Notes under the pieces: generated by a model
What the model saw: the letters and a program-made list of their open reading frames with translations, nothing else
Told to the model about the DNA's origin: nothing
Databases searched by the model: none
Shown: piece by piece, positions 1-8,754 of the stretch
How positions within the stretch are numbered: position 1 is the stretch's first letter
How the letters are laid out: each line of letters begins with the position of its first letter
Position numbers and translations under genes: made by a program
From: an uncultured Oscillospiraceae bacterium
GTDB lineage: Bacteria; Bacillota; Clostridia; Oscillospirales; Oscillospiraceae
Length of the DNA stretch: 64,000 bases
NCBI GenBank assembly: GCA_947588605.1
Contig: CANPYK010000003.1
Coordinates: forward strand, 55,419-119,418
Direction of reading: 5' to 3'

Positions 1-1
1 G

Positions 2-592
2 ACGGTGGGCCTGTCGCTCCTTCTCACCACCATGTCGGCCTTCGCTCTTTCCAAGATCAAGTTCAAGGGCCGCAACCTTCTGGGCCAGATCAACCAGATC
101 GCCATCATGTTCGTCTCCACCGCCGTGCTGATCCCCCGGTACCTGGTGATCTGCCAGCTGCACATCATCGACAACATCCTGGCGCACATCCTGCCCCTGG
201 TGGCCATGCCGGTGGCGCTGTTCCTGGTCAAACAGTTCGTGGACCAGGTGCCCGATTCCCTCCTGGAGGCCGCCTATATGGACGGCGCCACGGACCTGGA
301 CGTGTATGTGAAGGTCATCCTTCCCATGATAAAGCCCGCCATCGCCACCGCCTCCATCCTGGTGTTCCAGCAGGTCTGGACCAACATGGAGACCTCCAGC
401 TACTTCTTCAACGACGACAGTCAGAAGACCCTTACCTTCGCCATGAACACGCTGGTCAACGCCAACAACTCCGTGGCCGGCCAAGGTATGGGAGCCGCCG
501 CTTCGCTGATCATGTTCCTTCCTAACCTTATCCTCTTCATCATCCTTCAAAATAAGGTTATGAACACCATGGCCAGCTCCGGTATTAAGTAA
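2..592 (+). CDS. Carbohydrate ABC transporter permease, MalG-like (5' truncated)
   Basis: This is an inner-membrane subunit of a sugar ABC importer. The reading frame is open from base 2, so the N-terminal part lies outside the window and the apparent GTG at 5 is not a real start. About 195 residues remain, against about 280 for the family. The cytoplasmic-loop EAA motif is clear (LEAAYMDGATDLDVYVKVILP), which contacts the ATPase, and hydrophobic helices surround it. The C-terminus ends in a hydrophobic helix plus a short polar tail. It is followed 14 bp later by the NHL/Yip1 gene. A partner MalF-like gene is probably just upstream. It is one of two permease sets in the locus; the other is at 4936-6988. 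Confidence 0.88.
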   Translation, partial: TVGLSLLLTTMSAFALSKIKFKGRNLLGQINQIAIMFVSTAVLIPRYLVICQLHIIDNILAHILPLVAMPVALFLVKQFVDQVPDSLLEAAYMDGATDLDVYVKVILPMIKPAIATASILVFQQVWTNMETSSYFFNDDSQKTLTFAMNTLVNANNSVAGQGMGAAASLIMFLPNLILFIILQNKVMNTMASSGIK

Positions 593-606
593 GGGGGGAG
601 GCAGAC

Positions 607-2679
607 ATGCGAAGAAAGCTCAAGCGCACGGGAGCCATGCTGCTGCTGGTGCTGCTGGTCACAGCCATGGTCTTCTCCTTCACGGCCTCCGCCGAGACCC
701 CTTACGTCACCTACACCATCAACGGCTACGGCCAGATCCGGCAGACCCAGACGGCGTACCTGGCCTACGCCACCATCACCAAGTTCGGTGAGGAGTCCCT
801 GTCCGCCCCGGCGGATATCTGCCTGGCGCCGGACGGCCTGCTGTACATCGCCGACTCCGGCAAGGAATCCGAGCTGGGTCAGCCCCGCATCGTCGTGGGC
901 GACATCGACGGCAACCTCGTCAAGACCATCGGCGAGGGGACCCTGGTCAACCCCCGGGGCGTCTTCGTTACCAAGGACGGCAGCATCTACGTGGCCGACC
1001 GTGACGCCCAGAAGGTCTTCGTCTTTGACCAGGACGGCAACGTCGCCCAGGAGTACGGCAAGCCCAACAGCCCCCTCTACGGCGAAAACCTGACCTTCCA
1101 GCCCATCAAGCTGGTGGTCAACGACGCGGGGATCATGTTCATCGTCTGCGAGTCCAACACCAACGGCATCGTGGAGATCTCCCCCACCGAGGGCGGCACG
1201 TTCCTGGGCTATTTCGGCACGAACTTCGCCACCACGGACATCATGACCATCATCTACCGGGCCATCCTCACCGATGCCCAGCGCGCCAAGATGGCCAGCA
1301 ACACCCCGGCCACGCCCACGAACCTGGCCATCGACGCCAAGGGCCTCATCTACACCGTCACCCGCGGCCTTGAGAACGACACCCTCAAGCGCCTGAATAT
1401 CGCGGGCACCAACATGCTCCACAACGATGACGGCACCTACGCCGAGACGCCTGTGGCGGTAGTCGCCGGCAACCACGACAACGTCTACGTGGCCGACACC
1501 CGGGGCTACATTTTCGAGTACAACAACGAGGGCGAGATGCTCTTCACCTTCGGCGGCCCCAACGACGGCAGCCAGCGCGTGGGCCTCTCCTCCTCCGTCT
1601 CCGGCATCGCCATCGACACCTCCGACCGCATCTACGTCCTGGATGCCGACCGGGCCCGGATCCAGATCTACGCCCCCACGGAGTTCACCAACCTCCTGCA
1701 CAACGCCCTGTACCTCTACTCCAAGGGCCGTTACACCCAGGCCAAGGAGCCTCTGAGCCAGGTCCTCCGGATGAACTCCATGTTCGACTACGCCAACAAG
1801 GCCATGGGCCGCAGCTACTTCCAGGAGGGCAACTACAAGCAGGCCCTGAAGTACGCGCGCCTGGCCAAGGACTATGACGGCTACTCGGACGCCTACTGGG
1901 AGCTGCGCAACACGTGGCTGAAGAACAACATCATGACCGCCATCATCCTGTGCGTCCTCCTCTTCGTGGCGTACAAGGTGATCAAGGCCCTGGACAAGAG
2001 GAGCCACATCCTCAATAAGCCCCGGAAATTCTTCCGGAAGCTCAAGAAGAACAAGTTCATCAACAACCTCACCTACGCCGGCTACTACATGAAGAAGCCG
2101 TCCGACGGCGCCTACGGCATCGCCGCGGAAGGGAGAGCCAACTGGCTGGTCTCCAGCTTCGTCCTGCTCCTCTTCATGGTGGAGTTCGTCATCGACAAGT
2201 ACACCAGGGGCTTCCTTCTGAAGACCGTGATGGAGGGCCGGTACGACATCCTCAGCGACGTCGGCATGATCCTGGCGGTCATGTTCGCGGTCACCGCCTG
2301 CACTTACCTTGTGTGCACCATCAACGAAGGCGAAGGCACGGTGAAGAAGATCTACACCTTCTTCTGCTACAGCCTGATGCCCTACGTGGTGCTCACGCCC
2401 CTGGCTTACGCCATCAGCCACATCGTCACCGTCAACGAGATGTTCTTAAGCCAGATGATCCAGATCGTCACTTACCTCTGGATCGCGGTGCTGCTGGTGG
2501 TGGGTCTGAAGGAGGTCAACAACTTCACCGCCAAGGAGACCGTGAAGGTCATCTTCCTCACGGTGTTCACGGCGCTGATCCTGGCGCTCCTCATCTTCAT
2601 CATCTACGTGCTCTGGGCACAGGTATTCGATTTCATCTCGGCAATCGTCGGCGAGGGGGTGTACAGACTTGGATACTAA
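607..2679 (+). CDS. NHL-repeat / TPR / Yip1-domain membrane protein
   Basis: The 690-residue protein has three parts. A signal peptide (about 1-30) leads into an extracytoplasmic NHL-type beta-propeller (about 60-370) with recurring LYIADS, IYVADRD and VYVADTRG blade motifs. A TPR-like helical repeat follows (about 375-425, GRYTQAKEPL and GNYKQALKYA). Then come one membrane helix (about 441-462) and a Yip1-like cluster of four or five helices (about 511-676). ATG at 607 lies 7 nt after AGGGGGGAGG. The gene sits between sugar permeases and overlaps the DUF5696 gene by 11 bp, so the products probably act together at the membrane. No enzymatic residues are apparent. A role in glycan capture or transporter assembly is inference from context. 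Confidence 0.85.
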   Translation: MRRKLKRTGAMLLLVLLVTAMVFSFTASAETPYVTYTINGYGQIRQTQTAYLAYATITKFGEESLSAPADICLAPDGLLYIADSGKESELGQPRIVVGDIDGNLVKTIGEGTLVNPRGVFVTKDGSIYVADRDAQKVFVFDQDGNVAQEYGKPNSPLYGENLTFQPIKLVVNDAGIMFIVCESNTNGIVEISPTEGGTFLGYFGTNFATTDIMTIIYRAILTDAQRAKMASNTPATPTNLAIDAKGLIYTVTRGLENDTLKRLNIAGTNMLHNDDGTYAETPVAVVAGNHDNVYVADTRGYIFEYNNEGEMLFTFGGPNDGSQRVGLSSSVSGIAIDTSDRIYVLDADRARIQIYAPTEFTNLLHNALYLYSKGRYTQAKEPLSQVLRMNSMFDYANKAMGRSYFQEGNYKQALKYARLAKDYDGYSDAYWELRNTWLKNNIMTAIILCVLLFVAYKVIKALDKRSHILNKPRKFFRKLKKNKFINNLTYAGYYMKKPSDGAYGIAAEGRANWLVSSFVLLLFMVEFVIDKYTRGFLLKTVMEGRYDILSDVGMILAVMFAVTACTYLVCTINEGEGTVKKIYTFFCYSLMPYVVLTPLAYAISHIVTVNEMFLSQMIQIVTYLWIAVLLVVGLKEVNNFTAKETVKVIFLTVFTALILALLIFIIYVLWAQVFDFISAIVGEGVYRLGY

Positions 2680-4933
2680 GAAACGCAGGAAGATCATATG
2701 GCTCATCGTCATCCTGGCCGTTGTGATCGTCGCCGCCATCGTCGCCACCGTCCTCATCGTCCTGGGCAGCAAGCAGGCCCGCCTGACGGCCGGCAACTAC
2801 AACCACACCAGCCCCAAGCCCGTGACGAAGGGCAAGGTGGACGCGCGGGACGATTACGTCAAGGTGGCCGAGAGCGACAGCTACGAGCTGTGGTACTTTG
2901 AGCCCAACTTCTCCGTCAAGCTCGTGAACAAGGCCACCGGCGCCGTCATCGAGTCCACCCTCTCCGAGGAGAAGGACGACGGACAGGCCAACGACATCTG
3001 GCAGGGCTACATGAAGAGCGGCATCGTCATCAACGCCATCCGCGGCATCACCAACACCTATCAGGTGGACGTCAACACCGTGGAGACGGAGATCTCCACC
3101 TGGTATACGGACGGCGGCATCTACGCCGAGCTTGAGTTCAAGGGCAACTATATGTTCGGCCTGGGCGTGGAGGTCCGGTTGGAGGGCGACGATTTGGTGG
3201 TCCGCATCCCCGACGAGTCCATCCACGAGGACAAGGCGGACACCTACATAAGCTCCGTCAGCGTCTTCCCCATGATGGGCTACACGCACCTGGGCGATGA
3301 GGCCGGCTACATGCTGGTTCCCGACGGGAACGGCGCCCTCATCTACCTGGACGACAAGGAGGGCCGCTACGCCACCGGCTTTACGGGCCTTGTCTACGGC
3401 AACGACGACGGCATGACCAGCAAGGGCGCCGTCCCCACCCTGTGGGAGCGGTACGAAACGGTAGCCGACGCCAACAACGTCCTGGCCCCCATCTTCGGCA
3501 TGGCCCACACCGATGACGAGCAGGCGTACCTGGCCATCATCGAGGGCGCGGACGAGCGGGCCTACATCGAGATCCAGCCCAACGGCGCCAACAACATCAA
3601 CTACAACCGCTGCTTCGCCCGGTTTCTCTTGAGGGACCTGTACCTGCAGCCTCTGTCCAAGGGCAGCTCCGGCGTGGTCACGGTGGTGGAGGCCGACAGG
3701 CTCCACTCCGACCTCCAGGTCCGCTACTGCCTCCTCTCCGGTGAGGACGCCAACTACGCCGGCATGGCCAACACTTATCGGCAATACCTCCTGGACAACG
3801 GCCTCATCCGGAAGCAGAACCTCTCCTACAACACCCGCGTGGACGTCCTGGGCTCCGAGCGCGAGGAGTTCCTGATGGGCACCACGGCGGTCCCCATGAC
3901 CACCGTGGACCAGCTGGAGGACATCCTCGCCGCCCTCCGGCGTGAGGGCGTGGCCAACGTCCTAACGGTCTTCCGCGGCTGGCAGAAGGGCGGCCTTTAC
4001 GACCTGCCCATCACCGACTACAAGGTCGACGGCAGCGTCGGCGGGACCAAGGCCCTGACCAAGCTCATCATGGAGGAGGCCGAGCAGGGCAACACCATCT
4101 ACCTCTACAACGACGCCCTGACGGTGAACGCCTCCACCAACTCCTCCACCTACAACGTGATGAAGATGGTGAACAAGCGGACCTTCGAGCAGGAGGTCAA
4201 CGGCCAGGTCTACAAGACCTTCTACTACCTGATGCCTGACAAGGCCGGCCTCAACATGGCCGAGCTCGCCGGGCAGATGAGCGACGAGGGCCTCAAGAAC
4301 ATGGCCCTGGCGGGCGTCACCGAGAAGCTCTTCTCCTTCAGCTACAAGGGCAACTATTACGCCCGGACCGACACCATGGATATGTTCCGGGACGGCATGA
4401 ACGAGATCGACGACGACATGAACCTCGTCCTCGAGACCCCCAATATGTATATGTGGAAGTACGCCGACGCCCTGTTGGATATGCCCCTCGGCTCCTCCGA
4501 CTACCTCTACATCGACCAGGAGATACCGTTCCTGAGCATGGTCCTGAAGGGCATCATCCCCATGTACTCCTGCTACGTGAACTTTGAGGCCAACAAGACC
4601 GAGAACTTCCTCCAGATGGTGGAATCGGGCATCTACCCGTCCTTCTACGTCACGGGGGAGGACTCCTCCAAGCTCATCTACACCAACTCCTCGAACCTCT
4701 ACTCCCTGGAGTTCGGCAGCTACACCTCCACCATCGCCCAGTATGACCGGGACCTCCGGGCCATCGCCGAGAAGGTGGGGACCGCCTGCATCGTGGGCCA
4801 TGAGCGGCTTGATAACGGCCTTGTCAAGGTCACATACGACAACGGCGTGACGATCTACGTAAACTACACCGAGACGGCCCTGTCCGCCGACGGCGTGACG
4901 GTGGACGCCCTGTCCTATAAGGTAGGTGAGTGA
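2669..4933 (+). CDS. DUF5696 domain protein, membrane-anchored
   Basis: The 754-residue protein has one N-terminal hydrophobic segment (about 8-33) after a basic MDTKKRRK start, then a large extracytoplasmic domain. I recognise it as the DUF5696 family, which often sits next to sugar ABC genes and NHL/Yip1 proteins in Firmicutes. The start is TTG at 2669, inside the end of the previous gene, with a GAGGGGG ribosome site about 8 nt upstream, which indicates translational coupling. There is no lipobox. The middle section has a TIM-barrel-like run of alternating strands and helices, but I cannot assign catalytic residues. A role on arabinan side chains or in substrate delivery is inferred from neighbours only. 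Confidence 0.8.
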   Translation: MDTKKRRKIIWLIVILAVVIVAAIVATVLIVLGSKQARLTAGNYNHTSPKPVTKGKVDARDDYVKVAESDSYELWYFEPNFSVKLVNKATGAVIESTLSEEKDDGQANDIWQGYMKSGIVINAIRGITNTYQVDVNTVETEISTWYTDGGIYAELEFKGNYMFGLGVEVRLEGDDLVVRIPDESIHEDKADTYISSVSVFPMMGYTHLGDEAGYMLVPDGNGALIYLDDKEGRYATGFTGLVYGNDDGMTSKGAVPTLWERYETVADANNVLAPIFGMAHTDDEQAYLAIIEGADERAYIEIQPNGANNINYNRCFARFLLRDLYLQPLSKGSSGVVTVVEADRLHSDLQVRYCLLSGEDANYAGMANTYRQYLLDNGLIRKQNLSYNTRVDVLGSEREEFLMGTTAVPMTTVDQLEDILAALRREGVANVLTVFRGWQKGGLYDLPITDYKVDGSVGGTKALTKLIMEEAEQGNTIYLYNDALTVNASTNSSTYNVMKMVNKRTFEQEVNGQVYKTFYYLMPDKAGLNMAELAGQMSDEGLKNMALAGVTEKLFSFSYKGNYYARTDTMDMFRDGMNEIDDDMNLVLETPNMYMWKYADALLDMPLGSSDYLYIDQEIPFLSMVLKGIIPMYSCYVNFEANKTENFLQMVESGIYPSFYVTGEDSSKLIYTNSSNLYSLEFGSYTSTIAQYDRDLRAIAEKVGTACIVGHERLDNGLVKVTYDNGVTIYVNYTETALSADGVTVDALSYKVGE

Positions 4934-4935
4934 CG

Positions 4936-6018
4936 ATGGAGGAAACAAAAAAGCTGACTAAAGCCGAAAAGAAGGCCCTGAAGGAACGGCTGAAGCACAC
5001 CAAATCCGGCAAGCTGGAAAAGCGCGACGCCCGGGTGGGCTATATCTTCATGATCCCCTGGTTCATCGGCGCCGCCGCGTTCCTGGCATACCCCCTCATT
5101 AACTCCTTATGGTACGCCCTGAACCAGATCAGGATCACCCCCATGGGCCGTACGTTCACCTTCTACGGCTTCAAGAACTTCACGGACATCCTTCTTCAGG
5201 ACCCCGACTTCATCGTGGAGCTGGTGGACTACCTGACCAGCACCATCCTGTCGGTGCCCATCATCGTGGTCTTCGCCCTGATCATCGCCATGATGCTGAA
5301 CATGAAGATCAAGGGCAAGGGCTTCTTCCGGGTCGTCTTCTTCCTGCCGGTGATCATCGTCAGCGGCCCGATCCTGGGCCAGCTGAACGCCGAGGGCGCG
5401 GGCTCCATCTCCGCCATCGACATGACGGCCCTGACGAACACCATCAGCAACGTCCTCCCGAAGATGCTGGCGGAGCCCATCTCCGACCTCTTCAACAACA
5501 TGATCATGACGCTGTGGTATTCCGGCGTGCAGATCCTGATCTTCCTCTCCGGTCTTCAAAAGATCGACAAATCCATGTACGAGGCCGCCAAGATCGACGG
5601 CGGCTCCGGGTGGGAGTGCTTCTGGAAGATCACCCTGCCGAACCTGAAGTCCATGATCCTCTTGAACGTGGTCTACACCGTGGTCTTCACCTCCAATAAC
5701 GACCAGAACCCCATCATCGGACTCATCGAGAGCTCCATGTTCGACGGCGCCCCGGGCCGAGGCTACGGTTACGCCTCCGCCATGGCCTGGCTCTACACCA
5801 TCGTTGTGATCCTGCTCGTCGGCCTGTTCGCCCTCCTGCTCATGACCCGCAAGGATGCCTATGAGAAGCAGGTCAAGCGCGCCAAGAGGGCCGTCAAGAA
5901 GGAAGCCCGCAACCGTAAGAAGATAGAAAGGAGGAACCGTCGCAGTGCAAAACGTATTGAGCGTCAAAGAGCGCAGGGTAAGATCACCTCGCGCACCACG
6001 AGCCGAGAGGATTACTAA
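4936..6018 (+). CDS. Carbohydrate ABC transporter permease, MalF-like
   Basis: This is a membrane subunit of the second sugar importer. A charged cytoplasmic N-terminus (about 1-32) precedes six hydrophobic helices, and the EAA loop reads YEAAKIDGGSGWECFWKITLP. The C-terminus is an unusual basic tail of about 40 residues rich in K and R. ATG 4936 is preferred over GTG 4930 because the AGGTGAG site then sits about 6 nt away; the gene begins just after the DUF5696 stop. Its last 74 bp are also the first 74 bp of the next permease gene in another frame. It should pair with the product of 5945-6988 and an MsmK-type ATPase. Confidence 0.9.
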   Translation: MEETKKLTKAEKKALKERLKHTKSGKLEKRDARVGYIFMIPWFIGAAAFLAYPLINSLWYALNQIRITPMGRTFTFYGFKNFTDILLQDPDFIVELVDYLTSTILSVPIIVVFALIIAMMLNMKIKGKGFFRVVFFLPVIIVSGPILGQLNAEGAGSISAIDMTALTNTISNVLPKMLAEPISDLFNNMIMTLWYSGVQILIFLSGLQKIDKSMYEAAKIDGGSGWECFWKITLPNLKSMILLNVVYTVVFTSNNDQNPIIGLIESSMFDGAPGRGYGYASAMAWLYTIVVILLVGLFALLLMTRKDAYEKQVKRAKRAVKKEARNRKKIERRNRRSAKRIERQRAQGKITSRTTSREDY

Positions 6019-6988
6019 TTCCCCGAAGAAGCCCTGGTACAAGAACATCACCAAGGACAAGGTACGCCGCTTCCTCATGGGCACCAAGGACAGGGAGGGC
6101 TTTTTGAAGCAGTTCCTGGTCTACGCCCTGCTCATCTGCATCGGGTTCATCTACATCTATCCGTTGCTGCACATGATCTCCACCAGCTTCATGAGCCTGG
6201 ATGACCTTCTGGACTCCTCCATCAAGTGGCTGCCCAGCTCCCTGGACTTCTCCAACTACAAGCAGGCCGGGGACAGCATGAACTTCTGGACGTCGCTCCT
6301 GCAGAGCATCATCATCGCCGGCGTCCCGACGATCTGCAACCTGGTCAGCTGCTCCATCGTGGGCTACGGCCTGGCGCGGTTCAACTTCAAGGGCAAGTCC
6401 ATCTGCATGGGCATCATCATCCTGACCTTCGTGCTCCCCAGCCAGGTCACCATGATCCCCACCTACGTGCTCTACTCCAACATGGGGATCCTGAACACCC
6501 TGTGGGCCTTCATCCTCCCCGCGATCGTGGCGCAGGGCATCAACGCCCCCATCTTCATCCTCATCTTCTGGCAGTTCTTCCGTCAGATCCCCAAGGTGCT
6601 GAATGAGGCGGCCAAGATCGACGGCGCGGGCTACTTCGAGTCCTTCTACAAGATCGCCATCCCCAGCGGCAAGCCCGCGTTCATCACGGTGGGCCTGTTC
6701 TCCTTCGTCTGGTACTGGAACGAGGCGTATCTGACGAACCTCTACGTCCACGGCGTCTACGGGGATTCCTCCTGGACGACCCTGGTCATCCAGCTCCAGA
6801 ACTTCGCCACCAACTACTCCAACTTCCAGGCGGGCGGCGGCAGCGGCGGCGCCGGCGCGCCCACCCTCAACGAGTCCATCAACATGGCCGGCACGGTGCT
6901 CTCCATCATCCCCCTCCTGCTGCTCTATTTCGTGCTCCAGAAGCAGTTCGTGGAGTCCATCGACCGCACCGGTATCACCGGCGAATAA
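5945..6988 (+). CDS. Carbohydrate ABC transporter permease, MalG-like
   Basis: Partner permease of 4936-6018. The EAA loop is NEAAKIDGAGYFESFYKIAIP and about six helices are visible. GTG 5945 is chosen because AAAGGAGGAA lies about 10 nt upstream. It gives 347 residues, some 45 more than typical MalG proteins, and that N-terminal extension is the part that overlaps the upstream gene. An alternative ATG at 6077 would give the usual length but has no good ribosome site. A Gly-rich periplasmic loop (GGGSGGAGAP) lies near residue 300. A GC-rich hairpin without a U-tract follows at 6996-7028 before the binding-protein gene. Confidence 0.9.
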   Translation: MQNVLSVKERRVRSPRAPRAERITNSPKKPWYKNITKDKVRRFLMGTKDREGFLKQFLVYALLICIGFIYIYPLLHMISTSFMSLDDLLDSSIKWLPSSLDFSNYKQAGDSMNFWTSLLQSIIIAGVPTICNLVSCSIVGYGLARFNFKGKSICMGIIILTFVLPSQVTMIPTYVLYSNMGILNTLWAFILPAIVAQGINAPIFILIFWQFFRQIPKVLNEAAKIDGAGYFESFYKIAIPSGKPAFITVGLFSFVWYWNEAYLTNLYVHGVYGDSSWTTLVIQLQNFATNYSNFQAGGGSGGAGAPTLNESINMAGTVLSIIPLLLLYFVLQKQFVESIDRTGITGE

Positions 6989-6995
6989 GCGTCAA

Positions 6996-7028
6996 GCCCC
7001 CCTCCTCCCCAAGGGGGGGAGGGGGGGC
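6996..7028 (+). other. GC-rich intercistronic hairpin upstream of SBP gene
   Basis: GCCCCCCTCCTCCCC pairs almost completely with the G-rich arm after a 2-nt loop. No T-tract follows, so it is more likely an mRNA-stability or attenuation hairpin than a full terminator. Similar hairpins precede the next two lipoprotein genes. Confidence 0.5.
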
Positions 7029-7087
7029 GGGAAACCGTATTGACCGGGCCAAACACCCGTCAAAATAAAAACACATTGGAGGTAAAT

Positions 7088-8689
7088 ATGAAGAAGAAGA
7101 TATTGGCACTCGTTCTCGCGGCCCTGATGCTCGTCGGCACCCTCGCCGGCTGCAAGGGCGGCGGAGAAGGCGGCAACTACGTCGGGGCCGACGAGTGCGG
7201 CGAGTATGAGCTCGTCACCATCGACGGCTTCGATCACCAGTTCAAAAAGTACAAGAACATGACCACCGAGAACATCACCCTCCGCTATTTCAACTTCGAC
7301 GACGAGGTCACCACCAAGGAGCTGGCGCAGATCTTCATGAAGATCTATCCCAACATCAAGGTCGACATCAGCTTTGAGAGTGGCGAAACCTACAACACCA
7401 CGCTGAGCACCCTCATCAACAACGGCGAGACCCCGGACGTGGTGATGACCACCGACGCCGACTTCGCCCTGTCCAACATGCTCTTCCTGGACATCGCGAA
7501 GTACTGGGACACCGATGACGAGACCCCGAACCTCATGGACACCATCGCGGAGGCCGGCATCGGCTGCTACGGCCTGCAGGGCCACCGCTACGCCGTCCCC
7601 ATGAAGTTCTTCCCCAACGCCATCGGCGTGGACCGCAACGTCCTGAAGACCCTGAACATTCCCATCCCCGACGATGACTGGACATGGGACGATTTCATCA
7701 GCATCATCAAGGCCGGCAAGCAGCCCGCGACCATTGACGGTACGGCTTACTTCGGCTGCTTCTCTGACCAGAACCGTATCGACTCCCTGTACGGCGTCGT
7801 CGCCGGCGGCGACGTCAAGGGCGAGTTCGGCTACGACGGCAAGGACTTCGACCTCTCCGCCTGGGCTGACGGCGAGAAGCAGGCCGGCGAGCTCGCGGTC
7901 GGCAGCTATCTGGCCCCCAAGCGCGGCACCAAGAAAAATGAGGACTGGCAGGGCGATGCCGACGCGTGGCCCGGCTTCTCCGGCCACGTGGCCACCTTCA
8001 CCGAGTCCTTCTGGACCTATCAGAACCTGTGGTTTGCCAAGAACGCCGACGGCGTCACCAACATGGAGGCCTACAACCTGGACATCGTCCCCTATGTCAT
8101 CCCCGCCGTCAATAAGGAGGACACCAGCAAGCTCCACAACACCATCGCCACCATGGACTTCGGCGGCGTCTCCATCGCCACCAAGTACCCCCGCGAGGCC
8201 TATGAGCTCATGAAGTTCATGACCTTCGGCATCGACGGCTGGTATGCCCGTATCGCCCTCTATAACGACGACACCAAGACCATCTCCGACGGCACCACCC
8301 CCCTGCGCGCTTCCATGATGCCCGCCCCCCTCACCAAGGACGAGGGCGTTTGGAACGCCTACATCGACATGTACTGCCGGGACATGAGCGACGAGCTCAG
8401 GGCCGACTTTGAGCGGTTCTTCGCCTCCTGCAGAAGGCCCATCCCCTACGGCTGGGTCTCCATCGCCGGCTACCACGCCGCCTGCGATGATTACTTCAAC
8501 AAGATCGGCATCCATGACCTTGTGGACTCCGGCCAGGCTGATCCCGCCGACTACAAGGACGAGGCCACCCGCAAGTTCAACTGGTACCATGCCAACGCCA
8601 TGATCACCTACTTCGGGCCCAACGGCTACAACGTCCTCTCCCAGGCCGAGATCGACGAGTACACCCAGATGATGAACGCCAACGCCTGA
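7088..8689 (+). CDS. Extracellular solute-binding lipoprotein (sugar ABC importer), paralog 1
   Basis: Substrate-binding lipoprotein anchored outside the membrane. The signal peptide ends in lipobox LAGC (Cys about 22), followed by a Gly-rich linker and a family-1 type binding fold with a KIYPNIKVDI strand typical of these proteins. Its 533 residues are longer than the usual 420-450. ATG 7088 is set by TTGGAGGT about 5 nt upstream; the open frame extends further up without a ribosome site. It is clearly paralogous to the next gene: both carry DHQFKKY, RNVLKTLNIPIP, HVATFTE/HVAVFTE and REAYEL(M/L)KFMTFG segments. It probably presents arabino-oligosaccharides to one of the two permease sets; the ligand itself is inferred. 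Confidence 0.9.
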   Translation: MKKKILALVLAALMLVGTLAGCKGGGEGGNYVGADECGEYELVTIDGFDHQFKKYKNMTTENITLRYFNFDDEVTTKELAQIFMKIYPNIKVDISFESGETYNTTLSTLINNGETPDVVMTTDADFALSNMLFLDIAKYWDTDDETPNLMDTIAEAGIGCYGLQGHRYAVPMKFFPNAIGVDRNVLKTLNIPIPDDDWTWDDFISIIKAGKQPATIDGTAYFGCFSDQNRIDSLYGVVAGGDVKGEFGYDGKDFDLSAWADGEKQAGELAVGSYLAPKRGTKKNEDWQGDADAWPGFSGHVATFTESFWTYQNLWFAKNADGVTNMEAYNLDIVPYVIPAVNKEDTSKLHNTIATMDFGGVSIATKYPREAYELMKFMTFGIDGWYARIALYNDDTKTISDGTTPLRASMMPAPLTKDEGVWNAYIDMYCRDMSDELRADFERFFASCRRPIPYGWVSIAGYHAACDDYFNKIGIHDLVDSGQADPADYKDEATRKFNWYHANAMITYFGPNGYNVLSQAEIDEYTQMMNANA

Positions 8690-8701
8690 TCGCACAAACC
8701 C

Positions 8702-8733
8702 GCCTCCCTCCCCCTGAAAAGGGGAGGGGAGGC
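8702..8733 (+). other. GC-rich intercistronic hairpin
   Basis: GCCTCCCTCCCC pairs with GGGGAGGGGAGGC around a TGAAAA-type loop, with one bulge. It lies between the two solute-binding protein genes with no T-run. It may protect the 3' end of the upstream message or damp read-through. Confidence 0.5.
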
Positions 8734-8754
8734 CATTGAAGAAAGGCAGCAACC

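Noticed and set aside
547..2421. Long open frame antisense to the NHL/Yip1 gene, and similar long antisense frames along the window
   Set aside because: They mirror high-GC codon use on the opposite strand, have low-complexity V/G/H/D-rich products, no ribosome sites and no recognisable domains.
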